A stretch of DNA of 15,498 nucleotides from contig DASYSA010000267.1 in the NCBI GenBank assembly GCA_036003885.1, forward strand, positions 1 through 15,498, read 5' to 3'. A model generated the notes under the pieces. That model ran no database searches, was not told the DNA's origin, and saw only the letters and a program-made list of their open reading frames with translations. Source of the stretch: DASYSA01 sp036003885 (GTDB lineage Bacteria > Acidobacteriota > Blastocatellia > UBA7656). The position numbers and the translations under genes are program-made. Each line of letters opens with the position of its first letter. Position 1 is the first letter of the stretch. Below, piece by piece: positions 14,015-15,498 of the stretch.

Positions 14015-15331
14015 ATGATGAGAATCCGCTTAGAGACGCTCGTAGCTGCCGGTGCAGTATTGATGATTCCCTTCTTTGCGGCAGCATTGGGTCAGGAGAT
14101 CACCAGGGAACCGCAGGCGAAGAAGGCCGGTGCCTTCAACGGACGATGGATGAACGTCGACACCGCCCAGGCCGCAATCCAGAATGCCCTCACGCGGGTC
14201 GACATCCATTCAAACGCCGAGAGAACGTTTGTGCGGATGTGGGTCAGGTGCAGGCCGGTAGACTGCGACTGGGGAGAGGAATCGGTCGCGATTGAGGACG
14301 CCGACAAGGGTGACTTCACTCTGGCGTGGAGAAAGGACTCGATGGGCCTGACACAGAAGGTTAGCCTGTTGGAAAACGGGCTTCTTCGCATTGAAGGGCA
14401 GACGCGATGGCTGGCTAACCAGGGCCGGCCAGGAGAGTCCTACTCGGTCCTCCTTGCAAGATCTCCTGATATGAAGCCGGCGCCCAGCATCTCGTCTGCG
14501 CCAGCTGCGGTTCAGCGTGCGGCCGGATCCGTCGCCACGCTCATCACCGAAGATACCGGCGGAAAACAGACCACTGTTGGAAACGGGTTCTTCCTGGCGC
14601 CTGAGTTACTGGCGACCAGCTACATGGTCATCAAGGGAAGACCCAAACTCTTTGCTCGCCTGGCAGGGTCCAACACGACCTACCCTGTTATAGAGATTGT
14701 TCAATACGACGAAGAGAAGGACCTGGCGGTCGTCAGGGTTCCGGGAGCGAAGGGATGGCCATTGCCGCCGTGGAGGAACATGCTGGTCGGCGGAATCGAT
14801 GTGTTCGTGATAAGCAATTCGAAAGGGACCGAGCCGGCAGTTTCACGGGGTATCATCAGCACCACGCGTCAATCCGGCACCGAAAGTCAGGTTGAGATTA
14901 CCGCTCCGGCATCATCGACGGATGCAGGAAGCCCTGTGCTCAATAAGCGCGGAGAAGTGATCGGGGTGCTTACCTCGGTTGAAGAAGGAACAACTCTGGC
15001 AACTCGCGCTTCGGAGCTGCTGGCGCTTCTGGGCAGGCTCCCCATGACAGCTGCTTCCGGTGATACGCGGCCCGTACGCCTGCCGGGCTGGGTCAAGCCA
15101 AACTACACTGAGAAGGCGCGAAACAATAAGGTTTCTGGAACGGTGGTCATGCGGGTCCTTGTGGGAGCCGACGGCGCAGTGAAACAGGTGGAAGTGATTC
15201 GTGGGCTTCCCGATGGGCTTAACGAGGAAGCGGTGAAGAGTGTACAGCAAATGAGATTCAAACCTGCGACGAAGGCTGGCCAGCCGGTCGACTTCTGGAT
15301 TACGCTGGAGGCGTCTTTCAGTACCCGGTGA
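14015..15331 (+). CDS. Secreted trypsin-fold pseudoprotease with TonB C-terminal domain
   Basis: The protein has 438 residues. A signal peptide covers about 1-26 (cut near ALGQ). An N-terminal beta domain, about 40-150, has GRWMNVDT and MWVRCRPVDCDWGEE, a pattern seen in secreted proteins with a lipocalin-like 'GTW.NvD ... C.PtdCdWG' module. A trypsin/DegP-like domain spans about 165-340, with GNGFFLAPELLATSYMVIKG, EKDLAVVRV, AVSRGIIS and ITAPASSTDAGSPVLNKRGEVIGVLTS. By motif alignment Met204 stands where the catalytic His should be (TNYHVI in active enzymes), Asp236 is kept, and Ala304 replaces the nucleophile Ser (GNSGGPV). The C-terminal 85 residues are a TonB_C domain (VKPNYTEKARNNKVSGTVVMRVLVGADGAV...MRFKPATKAGQPV), proline-poor at its entry. 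It is therefore predicted to bind, not cut, in the periplasm. GAAGGAA lies 4 nt before ATG 14015; ATG 14018 is also possible. Confidence 0.87.
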   Translation: MMRIRLETLVAAGAVLMIPFFAAALGQEITREPQAKKAGAFNGRWMNVDTAQAAIQNALTRVDIHSNAERTFVRMWVRCRPVDCDWGEESVAIEDADKGDFTLAWRKDSMGLTQKVSLLENGLLRIEGQTRWLANQGRPGESYSVLLARSPDMKPAPSISSAPAAVQRAAGSVATLITEDTGGKQTTVGNGFFLAPELLATSYMVIKGRPKLFARLAGSNTTYPVIEIVQYDEEKDLAVVRVPGAKGWPLPPWRNMLVGGIDVFVISNSKGTEPAVSRGIISTTRQSGTESQVEITAPASSTDAGSPVLNKRGEVIGVLTSVEEGTTLATRASELLALLGRLPMTAASGDTRPVRLPGWVKPNYTEKARNNKVSGTVVMRVLVGADGAVKQVEVIRGLPDGLNEEAVKSVQQMRFKPATKAGQPVDFWITLEASFSTR

Positions 15332-15422
15332 GTCCTTGCTGCATTGATCCCCGAGTTCCTGCTATTATTGACCATACGCATCTGGCGTAAAGAGCCTGCA
15401 CGCTGAAGACTTCGGAGGGCTT

Positions 15423-15498
15423 ATGTCTAAGACAGTCAGCGACGTCATCAAAGACAGAGAGCAAATCTATTGCATCTCGAATCAGATGACCGTAGCCG
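15423..15498 (+). CDS. Start of a probable CBS-domain protein, 3' partial
   Basis: Only 25 codons are in the window: an N-terminal MSKTVSDVIKDR followed by IYCISNQMTVA at the right edge. 'VSDVI...vy.i....TV.ea' is the usual opening of small proteins with paired CBS domains, which bind adenine nucleotides. GGAGG at 15414-15418 lies 4 nt before the ATG, so the start is firm. The 91-bp gap before it contains TTGACC at 15368-15373, which could be a -35 box, but no convincing -10 follows. The product call rests on the N-terminus only. Confidence 0.6.
   Translation, partial: MSKTVSDVIKDREQIYCISNQMTVA

Overview
The window looks like a stretch of a moderately GC-rich Gram-negative chromosome, most likely from an Acidobacteriota lineage (Blastocatellia-like) and probably from an environmental genome. 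This placement is inference. It rests on gene content (tail of a DUF5117/DUF4953-type zinc metalloprotease, TonB C-terminal fusion, haem-binding-domain protein, sigma factor with a FecR-like anti-sigma factor, lone BMC shell protein) and on abundant short palindromic and heptanucleotide repeats between genes. No rRNA, tRNA, CRISPR array, transposase or phage gene was seen.

Layout. Positions 2-361 hold the end of a metalloprotease gene, followed by a hairpin. At 605-1495 is a secreted LolA-like protein of unknown role. At 1695-4383 is a tight plus-strand operon: ABC-2 permease, membrane-anchored endonuclease/exonuclease/phosphatase (EEP) protein, ABC ATPase. A REP-like dyad (4397-4505) then separates it from minus-strand genes: a lone PduT-like tandem-domain microcompartment shell protein (4529-5098), a bidirectional terminator, a secreted AstE/AspA-type zinc deacylase (5391-6440), an LLM-class F420-dependent oxidoreductase (6518-7354), a perfect 18-bp hairpin and a small TM2-like membrane protein (7721-7948). 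Divergent from the last is an ECF sigma / anti-sigma / small membrane protein operon (8157-10303), then a haem-binding protein (10390-10875) and a small secreted protein (10973-11440).

The right part holds the most unusual DNA. queA (11601-12734) is bracketed by two unrelated heptanucleotide repeat arrays. Downstream is a dyad of TAGGAT+Y heptamers around a long hairpin (11438-11590). Upstream, an AATTCG+A/C array (12739-12938) fills the whole gap between brkB/yihY (12940-13869) and queA. At 14015-15331 is a secreted trypsin-fold protein that has apparently lost its catalytic His and Ser and is fused to a TonB C-terminal domain. The window ends in the first 25 codons of a probable CBS-domain protein.

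Functionally, the sigma/anti-sigma pair is a self-contained envelope-signalling unit, and a candidate ECF promoter lies in front of the divergent TM2-like gene. The ABC/EEP operon is an export or lipid/nucleotide-processing unit of unknown substrate. The other genes look like single-gene housekeeping or accessory functions.
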